Shown here: piece after piece, positions 11,629-19,512 of the stretch
Layout of the letters: each line of letters begins with the position of its first letter
Numbering within the stretch: the stretch's first letter is position 1
From: Xenorhabdus hominickii
Lineage (GTDB): Bacteria; Pseudomonadota; Gammaproteobacteria; Enterobacterales; Enterobacteriaceae
Direction: 5' to 3'
DNA: 64,000 bases
Assembly (NCBI RefSeq): GCF_002632725.1
Contig: NZ_NJAI01000001.1
Span: 717,977-781,976, forward strand
The notes under the pieces: model-generated
What the model was told of the DNA's origin: nothing
What the model saw: only the letters and a program-made list of their open reading frames with translations
The model's database searches: none
Translations under genes and position numbers: made by a program

Positions 11629-12573
11629 TTAGGTATAAAAATAGCGCGTTAGGTGGAAAAATATAGGAGCAGCAAAGCAAAGCGAGTCAATCCTATCCAA
11701 CATTCCACCATGCCCTTCAATAATTCCGCCGAAATCTTTCACTCCACTGTCTCGTTTAATTGCCGACATGCATAACCCGCCAATGAACCCCATCAGCGTG
11801 ATCACCAATGACATCAGCCCCGCTTCCCACCAGGAAAATGGCGTTACCCAGAACAGAGACATTCCCAACAACACAGAGGCTAAAATTCCCCCCACAAACC
11901 CTTCCACCGTTTTATTGGGACTCAAGTTCGGTACAATCGGACGCTTACCAAATAACTTCCCGAATACGTATTGCAAAACATCTGACATTTGCACCACGAT
12001 CATCAGGAACAGCAATAACTTGATGTTTTCACTCTTATACTCTGGAATATCCAACATCAACAAAGCAGGTGCATGGCTGATGGCAAACACAGTCACCAAC
12101 ATACCCCACTGGATTTCGGCTGCTCGCTCCAGAAAATGCGCCGTATCCCCAGCCAAAGCCATACGGGCAGGCAGAAACAGGAATACATACACTGGAATAA
12201 ATACCGAGAATAACCCATACCATTGCATACCAACCAAGACATACTGTATGGGCATAAAAATAAAGAAACACCAGAATAGGGCCTCATGATCGCTGCGCCG
12301 AGTGGGTGTCAGCGTAATAAACTCACGCAAAGCAAAAAATGACATCACCGCAAACAAAACCACTGAACCAATTGGCCCAATAATGATGGCTACCACACAG
12401 ATAATGCACATCATCCACCAACCACGAATTCGGGCATTTAAGTTATCGATGGTAGCGTTGCTCCTTTCCCCCGAATACCTGAAAGCTAACAAACCACCAA
12501 TGACACTGGAAATAACTAATATCCCAAATATCCCACTCAGCAACAGCATCAGATCATAATCGATATTCGTCAT
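11629..12573 (-). CDS. CdsA-family phosphatidate cytidylyltransferase (YnbB-like)
   Basis: Predicted to make CDP-diacylglycerol from phosphatidate and CTP in the inner membrane. The 314-residue protein has about eight hydrophobic segments. The C-terminal signature of CDP-diglyceride synthetases is visible as SAIKRDSGVKDFGG plus HGGMLDRID, with the Asp residues used for metal and substrate binding. A housekeeping cdsA would normally sit in the bamA/uppS region, so this is probably a paralog, as YnbB is in E. coli. It overlaps the upstream acyltransferase gene by 4 bp (ATGA), so the pair is translationally coupled. Confidence 0.85.
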   Translation of the reverse strand: MTNIDYDLMLLLSGIFGILVISSVIGGLLAFRYSGERSNATIDNLNARIRGWWMMCIICVVAIIIGPIGSVVLFAVMSFFALREFITLTPTRRSDHEALFWCFFIFMPIQYVLVGMQWYGLFSVFIPVYVFLFLPARMALAGDTAHFLERAAEIQWGMLVTVFAISHAPALLMLDIPEYKSENIKLLLFLMIVVQMSDVLQYVFGKLFGKRPIVPNLSPNKTVEGFVGGILASVLLGMSLFWVTPFSWWEAGLMSLVITLMGFIGGLCMSAIKRDSGVKDFGGIIEGHGGMLDRIDSLCFAAPIFFHLTRYFYT

Positions 12574-13211
12574 AGCACTAACTCCTTTAATGCAGACTGG
12601 GCACGTTGCAGAAACGCCTCTTTACTTTCACCCTCTCCCAATTTATCCAGTGGCTTGCCAAATGTGACTGAACAAATAATAGGTACTAACAGTTTCTTTC
12701 CCTTCGGCAAAGCCCGATTCAAATTTTCCAGATAAACAGGTACAACCTCAGCATCGGGATATTTACAGGCCAAATGATACAAGCCACTCTTGAACGGATT
12801 AATTTGTTCACCATCCCCCCGAGTTCCCTCCGGAAAAAAAATCAGAGACTCGTTTTCCGCCAAAATCGCTTCCAAAGGCGCAATGACAGCTTCTTTAGAC
12901 GTACTTTCTCCATGACGATCAATTAATACCGCACGAAATACCTTATGGACAAGATAGCGACGTAACTTGGTTTTATCCCAATAATCACGAGCAGCGACAG
13001 GATGAACCAAAGGACGTAACATAGGCGGAAGCCCGGACCAAATCACCAATCCATCAAGATGGCTGGAATGGTTAGCATAATAAATGCGGCTACAAATTGA
13101 GGGCTGACAGCCAATCCACCTCGCCTGTACACCCGTTAAAAGACGGCATAGACCTAATAGCGTTGCGCCCATACCTTTTGCCAATAGACTGACTTTATGA
13201 GGATGAGTCAT
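12570..13211 (-). CDS. PlsC-like 1-acylglycerol-3-phosphate acyltransferase family protein
   Basis: Predicted membrane-associated acyltransferase for a lysophospholipid. Start chosen at the ATG at 13211, which has AGGG upstream; the longer form would need a TTG. The 213-residue product shows the family blocks NHSSHLDG (HX4D catalytic motif, about residue 48) and FFPEGTRG (acceptor binding, about 125), plus VVPVYLENL. Coupled by ATGA overlap to the cdsA-like gene, so the two could perform successive steps: acylation to phosphatidate, then CDP-DAG formation. The exact acceptor is unknown. Confidence 0.82.
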   Translation of the reverse strand: MTHPHKVSLLAKGMGATLLGLCRLLTGVQARWIGCQPSICSRIYYANHSSHLDGLVIWSGLPPMLRPLVHPVAARDYWDKTKLRRYLVHKVFRAVLIDRHGESTSKEAVIAPLEAILAENESLIFFPEGTRGDGEQINPFKSGLYHLACKYPDAEVVPVYLENLNRALPKGKKLLVPIICSVTFGKPLDKLGEGESKEAFLQRAQSALKELVL

Positions 13212-13330
13212 GTTGGGTATCCCTATCCCTTTTCGATGGAGTAACAATAATAAGGTTTTTTAAATTAATTGCTTGAAGAATATAAGATAATCAAGATTGG
13301 TCAAGATAACAACAGAAAGAGAAAGGATAC

Positions 13331-13584
13331 TCACCAACCATTATCGAACCCAGCTACTGCGCCTTTATCTGTATCTGGCGACGGATGAGAACGATGAAAA
13401 TTAGCAATACTTCCCTTTAATATAAATTTACAGAGTGAACCGCGACCGTCCTTGAGCTCACCGCCTAATGTTTTAATTAGTGATTCAATAGCTGACCACT
13501 TAATACCAGCAGGAACAGGTGTTTAAATATTTGTTCCAACGTACGTTGCTGCCTAATTCTGAGAGCTGAAACCTGTTTGTTCAT
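13331..13584 (-). pseudogene. Broken HicA-family toxin gene
   Basis: Hidden from simple ORF calling by a frameshift. From the ATG at 13584 the frame reads MNKQVSALRIRQQRTLEQIF; near 13530, after FKH, it shifts by one base and continues PVPAGIKWSAIESLIKTLGG, then a GRGS turn and FHRSHPSPDTDKGAV, ending at a TGA at 13331. TLEQIF, the GRGS turn and FHRxHPSPxTDKGAV are what I know of YcfA/HicA mRNA-interferase toxins of about 80 residues; the His is the catalytic residue. The total length, 254 nt, is one short of a whole number of codons, fitting a single-base loss. No hicB antitoxin lies beside it. The C-terminus after GAV also diverges. Confidence 0.72.
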
Positions 13585-13692
13585 ATTCCAACACGTAACT
13601 ATAAATATCAAAAGTGTCCGCACTTAGAAATTTCCAAACTGCACAAAATTTATATAAATTTGATTTTTAAAGATAATTTATTTTATGACAGA

Positions 13693-13717
13693 TAAAAAAA
13701 AGCCCCACAAGGGGGCT
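13693..13717 (-). terminator. Terminator of cpxP
   Basis: AGCCCC/GGGGCT hairpin with a 5-nt loop (13701-13717), followed on the minus strand by a run of T (A run at 13693-13700). Confidence 0.85.
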
Positions 13718-13794
13718 GAAAGACAGGGATGGTGTCTATGGCAAGGAAAACCGTTGTTATAGCTAGTGTGCATCAACGGCACTACTAGCAAAAA

Positions 13795-14283
13795 TCAGTT
13801 TATAACTTGAGCAGTACATGTTTCATTACGTTTCTGTAATTGCTCTTTCTGCTCTGGTGTTAACAATTGGTACATCTGGTTACGAATACGTGCGATTTCT
13901 ACACCCAGATCAACATTCTCTTTTGCTATTTTTTCAAGCTGCAACCTAACTGCAACCTCATCAAAATCCCTTGCGGTCAAAAGGCTGTTCAGTTTTTGGC
14001 GTTCAACTCGCACATCCAGTGATTGTTCATGCAGATGTTGTTTTTTCACTAAATCCCACATCTGCTGACGTTGCTGTTCAGTTAACGTTATTCCATCGAA
14101 AATATTACTATAGTTAAGCTCATTACTACGGTAGCAACTGAAACCCCTCTTATTACCACATGGCATACAATATAGTGAGGAACCAGCTTCAGAAACATTA
14201 TCCGTATCAGCAGTTTCAGCTAAGGCGCCTGTTGTTTCGAGAACAAACATTGACGCTAAAGCCAATATTGCTATGTTACGCAT
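13795..14283 (-). CDS. cpxP: Periplasmic Cpx inhibitor/chaperone CpxP
   Basis: Periplasmic protein that damps CpxA and helps deliver misfolded proteins to DegP. The 162-residue product has a signal peptide (cleavage near ALA-ET, residue 22) and the two LTxxQ motifs of the family: LTEQQ (67-71) and LTPEQ (141-145), with the conserved RNQMYQLLTPEQK stretch. Odd: the segment before the first motif holds Cys39, Cys42 and Cys50 in a CxxC plus Cys arrangement, with a fourth Cys near residue 156; E. coli CpxP lacks this, as far as I recall. RBS GAGGAAA. Divergent from cpxRA, with a CpxR box between. Confidence 0.92.
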   Translation of the reverse strand: MRNIAILALASMFVLETTGALAETADTDNVSEAGSSLYCMPCGNKRGFSCYRSNELNYSNIFDGITLTEQQRQQMWDLVKKQHLHEQSLDVRVERQKLNSLLTARDFDEVAVRLQLEKIAKENVDLGVEIARIRNQMYQLLTPEQKEQLQKRNETCTAQVIN

Positions 14284-14368
14284 TAAATTTCCTCGCTTTC
14301 TCGAATAGCGCTATTCGATTCAGTGTGGATCACTATAACCCTGCGGCTGCAAACTAGCGTCAGAGCAT

Positions 14369-14383
14369 GTAAAAGAACGTAAA
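14369..14383. promoter_or_regulatory. CpxR-binding box
   Basis: GTAAA-N5-GTAAA, an exact match to the CpxR consensus with the canonical 5-bp spacing. It lies in the 152-bp divergent region between cpxP and cpxR, so it probably drives stress induction of cpxP and autoregulation of cpxRA. Confidence 0.88.
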
Positions 14384-14435
14384 GTCATGGAATAGCGGAG
14401 TTTGTTATCGTATTTTGCTCTCGGAGGAAGAATTA

Positions 14436-15128
14436 ATGCATAAAATCTTATTAGTTGATGATGACCGCGAACTGACATCGCTATTAAAAGAGTTGCTCGA
14501 AATGGAAGGATTCAATACCGTAATCGCCCACGATGGCGAAGAGGCATTGGAGTATATCGATTCTTCAATTGATCTGTTACTGCTGGATATCATGATGCCG
14601 CGCAAGAATGGCATTGAGACGCTCAAAGAGCTACGGCAAAATTATCAGACCCCCGTTATCATGTTAACGGCTCGTGGAAGCGATTTAGACCGTGTTTTAG
14701 GATTAGAACTGGGGGCGGATGACTATCTTCCCAAGCCTTTTAATGATCGAGAGCTGGTTGCCCGCATACGTGCGATTTTGCGCCGCTCTAACTGGAGCGA
14801 ACAACAAGCTGATACAGGAACGCCTATACTTGAGGTCGACAAATTGCAGCTCAACCCTGGTCGTCAGGAAGCCAGTTTTGACGGTAAGATTTTGGATCTC
14901 ACTGGAACAGAGTTCACTTTGCTTTATTTATTAGCTCAACATTTGGGCCAAGTCGTTTCCCGTGAACATTTAAGTCAGGAAGTATTAGGGAAGCGCTTAA
15001 CGCCTTTTGATCGAGCCATTGATATGCATATTTCTAACCTACGCCGTAAATTACCCAATCGAACTGACGAACTTCCTTGGTTTAAAACGTTACGTGGCCG
15101 TGGATACTTAATGGTTTCAGAAAAATGA
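14436..15128 (+). CDS. cpxR: Envelope-stress response regulator CpxR
   Basis: OmpR-family DNA-binding response regulator that, phosphorylated by CpxA, induces envelope protein-quality genes. Start at the ATG at 14436 because it has the RBS GGAGGAAG and gives the family N-terminus MHKILLVDDDREL; an upstream in-frame start is unlikely. The 230-residue protein has the receiver domain (acidic pair DDD, phospho-Asp in LLLLDIMMP, Thr in MLTARG, Lys in LPKPF) and the C-terminal winged helix (HISNLRRKL, TLRGRGYLM). Its 3' end overlaps cpxA by 4 bp. Confidence 0.98.
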   Translation: MHKILLVDDDRELTSLLKELLEMEGFNTVIAHDGEEALEYIDSSIDLLLLDIMMPRKNGIETLKELRQNYQTPVIMLTARGSDLDRVLGLELGADDYLPKPFNDRELVARIRAILRRSNWSEQQADTGTPILEVDKLQLNPGRQEASFDGKILDLTGTEFTLLYLLAQHLGQVVSREHLSQEVLGKRLTPFDRAIDMHISNLRRKLPNRTDELPWFKTLRGRGYLMVSEK

Positions 15129-16501
15129 TCAATAGCCTGACAGCCCGCATATTCGCAATTTTCTGGCTAACACTCGCTCTTGTCCTGATGGTGGCCTTAA
15201 TGGCCCCCAAATTGGATTCACGGCAATTGACACCACTTTTGGACAATGAATATCATCAAGGAAAAAAGCTGGCAAGACAGATAGAAGAAGAGTTAACTCG
15301 TTACCCTACAAATGACCTATTCTGGTGGCTAAGACTGGATCGTGCTCTTGTCCAACTGACACCACCCGGTCAACGTTTACTCCTCGTCACCAGTGAGGGG
15401 CGCATTATTGACATTGATACCCCCGCTCGCCAGATACAAGTTGTCCGTAACTTTATCGGACAATCCGATAATTCGGATCACCCTAAAAAGAAAAAATATG
15501 GCCGATCCGAAATACTCGGCCCTTTTTCTATCCGAGATGGTGAAGATCACTATCAACTCTATCTCGTTAGGCCAGCGAGCAGCCCACAATCCGACTTTAT
15601 TAACTTGATGTTTGACCGACCATTTCTATTACCTGCAGCAACCATGTTAATCAGTGCCCCCTTACTATTATGGCTGGCGTGGAGTTTGGCAAAACCAGCA
15701 CGTAAATTAAAAAATGCCGCAGATGACGTCGCGAAAGGAAACTTACGGCAGCATCCTGAGCTGGAATCCGGCCCCCAAGAATTCTTGGCAACCGGTAGTA
15801 GCTTCAACCAAATGATTAGCGCACTGGAAAGGATGGTCACAGCCCAGCAACGGCTAATTTCCGATATCTCCCATGAACTACGCACTCCGCTTACCCGATT
15901 ACAGTTGGCAACAGCCTTACTCCGTCGCCGTCATGGTGAAAACAAAGAACTGGAACGCATCGAAACAGAAACCCAGCGTTTGGACGGCATGATTAACGAT
16001 TTATTGATACTTTCCCGCAATCAGCATAAAAACGAACTCCTGCGTGAAAATATCAAAGCCAGCGAGCTTTGGAATGACATCCTGGAAAATGCCAAATTTG
16101 AAGTCGAGCAAATAAACAAAACACTGGATATCGTTTCACCACCAGGATCTTGGGTTATTTACTGTAACCCGGCAATGCTCGGCAGCGCATTGGAAAACAT
16201 CGTCCGCAACGCCCTCCGCTACTCCAGCAGCCATATCGCAGTTGCATTTAAGGCAGATAATCAAGGCGTAACGATTACCGTTGATGATGACGGCCCAGGA
16301 GTTAACCCTGAAGACCGTGAGTACATCTTCCGACCATTTTATCGGACAGATGAAGCGAGGGATCGAGCATCAGGCGGAACAGGATTGGGACTTGCGATAG
16401 TTGAAACGGCAGTAAGTCAACACCGTGGCTGGGTGAAGGCAGAAGATAGCCCTTTGGGCGGATTAAGGCTGGTAATTTGGTTGCCATTGCATGGAAGGTA
16501 G
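15125..16501 (+). CDS. cpxA: Envelope-stress sensor histidine kinase CpxA
   Basis: Inner-membrane kinase/phosphatase that senses misfolded envelope proteins and is inhibited by CpxP. The 458-residue protein has TM1 at about 7-29, a periplasmic sensor, TM2 at about 165-185, a HAMP linker, the phosphorylation site SDISHELRTPLTR (His about 249), and the ATPase boxes N (ALENIVRNALRYS), G1 (VDDDGPGV) and G2 (GGTGLGLAIV). Translationally coupled to cpxR by the ATGA overlap. In Providencia and Proteus cpxA marks the left border of the O-antigen locus, and it does so here. Confidence 0.97.
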   Translation: MINSLTARIFAIFWLTLALVLMVALMAPKLDSRQLTPLLDNEYHQGKKLARQIEEELTRYPTNDLFWWLRLDRALVQLTPPGQRLLLVTSEGRIIDIDTPARQIQVVRNFIGQSDNSDHPKKKKYGRSEILGPFSIRDGEDHYQLYLVRPASSPQSDFINLMFDRPFLLPAATMLISAPLLLWLAWSLAKPARKLKNAADDVAKGNLRQHPELESGPQEFLATGSSFNQMISALERMVTAQQRLISDISHELRTPLTRLQLATALLRRRHGENKELERIETETQRLDGMINDLLILSRNQHKNELLRENIKASELWNDILENAKFEVEQINKTLDIVSPPGSWVIYCNPAMLGSALENIVRNALRYSSSHIAVAFKADNQGVTITVDDDGPGVNPEDREYIFRPFYRTDEARDRASGGTGLGLAIVETAVSQHRGWVKAEDSPLGGLRLVIWLPLHGR

Positions 16502-16646
16502 CCCCTTGAAACGTAGTTAGTTACATAATGTAACAGTTAAAGAAAAAAGGCTATTATACTTGACCTTGGGACATCGAGGGACTAATCTCGTCGCTGCTTA
16601 ACACAAATCACTGCTATGTTAATTGTTGTTAAGATAAAAAATCCTT

Positions 16647-16663
16647 TTATCCTAGTAGGATAA
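16647..16663. promoter_or_regulatory. 17-bp palindrome upstream of the O-antigen leader
   Basis: TTATCCTAGTAGGATAA is a perfect palindrome around its centre base. It covers the place where a -35 would stand for the TATAAT at 16678. It could be an operator; no known consensus was matched. Confidence 0.45.
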
Positions 16664-16677
16664 GTGAAATTATTACG

Positions 16678-16683
16678 TATAAT
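16678..16683 (+). promoter_or_regulatory. Candidate -10 element of the O-antigen operon
   Basis: Exact TATAAT. Initiation about 7 bp downstream would put the ops element roughly 20 nt into the transcript. No good -35 is seen. Confidence 0.45.
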
Positions 16684-16684
16684 G

Positions 16685-16722
16685 GGCACTCTGGGAGCCG
16701 TAACCTAGTGCGGTAGCTTTGA
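16685..16722 (+). promoter_or_regulatory. JUMPStart sequence with ops element
   Basis: The stretch aligns with the 39-bp JUMPStart leader of enteric polysaccharide operons, with CTCTGGGAGC-like left half and the ops core GCGGTAGC at 16710-16717. The ops core recruits the antiterminator RfaH, which lets polymerase read long polysaccharide operons. It sits about 120 bp before the first gene of the AT-rich island, in the correct orientation. The right end reads CTTTG rather than the usual GTG/GTA. Confidence 0.8.
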
Positions 16723-16841
16723 GAAAAATCAATAAAATTATCAGCAAATATATTCATCCAAAATCACATTTCTCTGAGTATAAAAATCAAAAAATAGAAC
16801 TTCAGGCAACAACATAACAAATCGTCAAATTGGAAATAAAA

Positions 16842-17222
16842 ATGAAGAATCTCATAGTTGATTTAGATAGTACTTTAACGCTGGGAGATAGCAAAGACTA
16901 TAAAATTGTATCACCAAGAAAAGATATAATTAATAAATTACTACAATATAAAGAAATGGGATTCAAAATTACTATATTTACAGCAAGAAATATGAGGACC
17001 TATGAGGGTAATATAGGAAAAATAAATATCCATACATTGCCCATTATAATAAAATGGCTTGATAAACACAATGTACCATATGATGAGATATTAGTCGGAA
17101 AACCATGGTGTGGTAATGATGGTTTTTATATAGATGATAAAGCAATTAGACCATCTGAGTTTTCAAGTCTTTCTTATCCTGATATTATAGAGATCCTTAA
17201 CAAGGAAAAACAATGTTTTTAA
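16842..17222 (+). CDS. HAD-superfamily phosphatase, capsule/O-antigen type
   Basis: First gene of the island. Start at the ATG at 16842 (RBS GGAAATAAAA); the longer form needs a TTG. The 126-residue product has the HAD nucleophile motif DLDSTL (Asp7 and Asp9), FTARNMRTYEG (motif II region), and KPWCGNDGFYIDDKA (motif III/IV Lys and Asp). Short HADs with this motif set occur in capsule and O-antigen loci beside nucleotidyltransferases. It probably removes a phosphate from a precursor before or after activation; the substrate is unknown. Overlaps the next gene by 10 bp. Confidence 0.82.
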   Translation: MKNLIVDLDSTLTLGDSKDYKIVSPRKDIINKLLQYKEMGFKITIFTARNMRTYEGNIGKINIHTLPIIIKWLDKHNVPYDEILVGKPWCGNDGFYIDDKAIRPSEFSSLSYPDIIEILNKEKQCF

Positions 17223-18784
17223 TCATGTCAGCGGACTATGTTGGACAGGAGTTAGAATCCGAATTTGGAAAAATACCTCCATGCTTTCTTCCATTAGGCA
17301 ATAAAAGACTATATGAATATCAAGTTAAACTCATCCCCCACAATATAAAAAAAGTAATTTCAGTTCCTGAGTCTTTCGTACTTCCTGTAAGCGATGAAAA
17401 ATGGTTAAAAAATAATGAAGTAGAAATAGTTAGGATAACAGATGGCCTGTCTCTAGGAGCATCTCTAATCTCCGCTATGAATTTGATTGATGATGGTTTT
17501 GAAAGCCCAATACATATCCTTTTCGGAGATACACTAATTACAAGCCTCCCTCAAGGAGAAGATATTTTTGGAGTTTCTGAAACAGTAGATAGTTATAATT
17601 GGGCTAAGATTTCTGATTTCAGTAATAACATAAATTTAACCAATGATTTGGATAATTTAGTAATTAATGGTTACTTTAATTTTAGCACTCCAAAAGATTT
17701 ACTAAAATCCATTATAAAGAATAAATGGGATTTTATTAATGGTCTTATAGAGTATAACGAAAAAATAGGCTTAGAAGCTAAAAAAATTACTGCATGGCTT
17801 GACTTTGGTCATGTCAATACTTATTACCGTTCTAAGGCCAAATTTACCACTCAGCGATCTTTTAATGAACTCAGAATAACAAATGATTGGATAGAAAAAA
17901 CAAGCTCTCAAAAAAATGATAAAATATTAGCAGAGGCTAAGTGGTTTGAAAATATTCCATCAGAGATTAGGCAATATACTCCACTATACCTAGGCTCCAC
18001 CATAAATGAGAATATAGTGACATATAAGCTAGAATATCTATATTACTCTGCATTAAACGAGCTATTGGTATTCTCTAATATGCCTATAACAACATGGAAA
18101 AAAATCATTAAAAAATGTATAGAATTTCTAAAGAAATGTCAAAAATACCCACCTATAACTGGTGAAACTAAAAATACCCTAGATGAATTACTAATAAAAA
18201 AGACCAAAAAAAGACTATTACAATATTGTAAGGAAATAGGCATATCTACTGATAAAAAATGGGTTTTTAATAAAGATAAAAAAAGATCTATATCCGATAT
18301 ATTATTAACAAGCGAAAGAAATCTACCATCACCTTTTCCTCTTTCTATATTACATGGAGATTTTTGTTTTAGTAATATATTATATGATTTTAAGACCGAA
18401 AGAATAAAAACAATAGACCCACGAGGAATAACAAATAATAAAGATTTTTCTATATACGGTGATATTGCATATGACATAGCTAAGTTAAGTCATTCTATAT
18501 TAGGCCTTTACGATTTTATAATAGCAGAAAAATATAGCCTATCAATAAACGAGAATGATATAGAATTCAATATTCTTGTTGAAGATAATATTGAAAAAAT
18601 TCAGACAGTATTCACTGATAACATATGTAAAGAATTTAACATAAGTATAAGTAACTTATTTGCAATGCAAATACAATTATTTATTTCCATGTTACCTTTA
18701 CACAAGGACGATATAAAAAGACAACAAGCATTGTTTGCCAATGCATTCAGAATAAATAATATATTAGAAGAGTTAGAAAAATGA
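17213..18784 (+). CDS. Nucleotidyltransferase-like / APH-choline-kinase-like fusion protein
   Basis: A 523-residue two-part protein. The N-terminal ~230 residues look like a sugar-nucleotidyltransferase fold (FLPLGNKRLYEYQ, LFGDTLI, then WLDFGHVNTY), but the usual glycine-rich GxGxR loop and PK lysine are not recognisable, so this half may be altered or inactive. The C-terminal half has the aminoglycoside/choline-kinase catalytic motif HGDFCFSNILYD (about residue 381) and the metal-binding Asp in DPRG (about 402). This suggests phosphorylation of a small alcohol or sugar precursor plus nucleotide handling. Coupled to both neighbours by overlaps. Very AT-rich. Substrate unknown. Confidence 0.7.
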   Translation: MFLIMSADYVGQELESEFGKIPPCFLPLGNKRLYEYQVKLIPHNIKKVISVPESFVLPVSDEKWLKNNEVEIVRITDGLSLGASLISAMNLIDDGFESPIHILFGDTLITSLPQGEDIFGVSETVDSYNWAKISDFSNNINLTNDLDNLVINGYFNFSTPKDLLKSIIKNKWDFINGLIEYNEKIGLEAKKITAWLDFGHVNTYYRSKAKFTTQRSFNELRITNDWIEKTSSQKNDKILAEAKWFENIPSEIRQYTPLYLGSTINENIVTYKLEYLYYSALNELLVFSNMPITTWKKIIKKCIEFLKKCQKYPPITGETKNTLDELLIKKTKKRLLQYCKEIGISTDKKWVFNKDKKRSISDILLTSERNLPSPFPLSILHGDFCFSNILYDFKTERIKTIDPRGITNNKDFSIYGDIAYDIAKLSHSILGLYDFIIAEKYSLSINENDIEFNILVEDNIEKIQTVFTDNICKEFNISISNLFAMQIQLFISMLPLHKDDIKRQQALFANAFRINNILEELEK

Positions 18785-19497
18785 TTATTTTACCAATGGC
18801 AGGAATGAGTTCACGATTTTTTAAATCAGGTTATGAAAAACCAAAATATATGTTAGAAATTAACGGAAAAACCTTATTTGAACACTCGATAAATAGCTTT
18901 GAAAAATACTTTTCTGAAGAAAAGTTCATTTTCGTAGTAAGAGAAATTTTTGACACCAAAAATTTCATACAAAAAATTATAGATAGAATAGGAATTACTC
19001 ACTACTCAATTATAGAAATAAATTTCCAAACAAGAGGTCAGGCCGAAACAGTCTATTTAGGAGTAAAAGATGAAAATAAAAGTGATGAACTTATTATATT
19101 TAATATAGATACTTTTCGCCCTCACTTTTCCAAGCCAGATTTAAATATAGAATCTGATGGATATTTAGAGGTTTTTGAAGGTGAAGGAAATAACTGGTCA
19201 TTTGTAAAACCAATAAATAAAAATAACTTTATAGTAGCCGAAACAAGCGAAAAGAATCCAATATCTAATCTTTGTTGTACAGGACTATATCAATTTAAAA
19301 CAATTTCGGATTTCTGTAGTGCGTACTTAGAATATGAATCATTACCCAAAGATAATTGGACAAACAATGAAATATATATAGCTCCTTTATATAACCTTTT
19401 AATTAAAAAAAACAAAAGAATAAATTATTATAAAATAAACAATAGAGATGTTATCTTTTGTGGGACCCCAGAAGAATATAATAATCTTATATTATAG
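18781..19497 (+). CDS. Sugar/alditol-phosphate nucleotidyltransferase family protein
   Basis: The 238-residue protein begins MIILPMAGMSSRFFKSGYEKPK: a nucleotidyltransferase N-terminus with a variant loop and the catalytic KPK. The downstream FNIDTF (about residue 109) is the metal-binding Asp region. Predicted to couple NTP with a phosphorylated compound to give an NDP-activated precursor. Its start overlaps the previous stop by 4 bp, so it is produced together with the fusion protein. HAD, kinase-fusion and nucleotidyltransferase together resemble an activation module for an unusual O-antigen component. Confidence 0.75.
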   Translation: MIILPMAGMSSRFFKSGYEKPKYMLEINGKTLFEHSINSFEKYFSEEKFIFVVREIFDTKNFIQKIIDRIGITHYSIIEINFQTRGQAETVYLGVKDENKSDELIIFNIDTFRPHFSKPDLNIESDGYLEVFEGEGNNWSFVKPINKNNFIVAETSEKNPISNLCCTGLYQFKTISDFCSAYLEYESLPKDNWTNNEIYIAPLYNLLIKKNKRINYYKINNRDVIFCGTPEEYNNLIL

Positions 19498-19512
19498 TGA
19501 TTAGGCTACGAA

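Noticed and set aside
13585..13692. Possible hicB antitoxin next to the hicA relic
   Set aside because: Both sides of the relic (13212-13330 and 13585-13692) were read for a HicB-like product and none was found.
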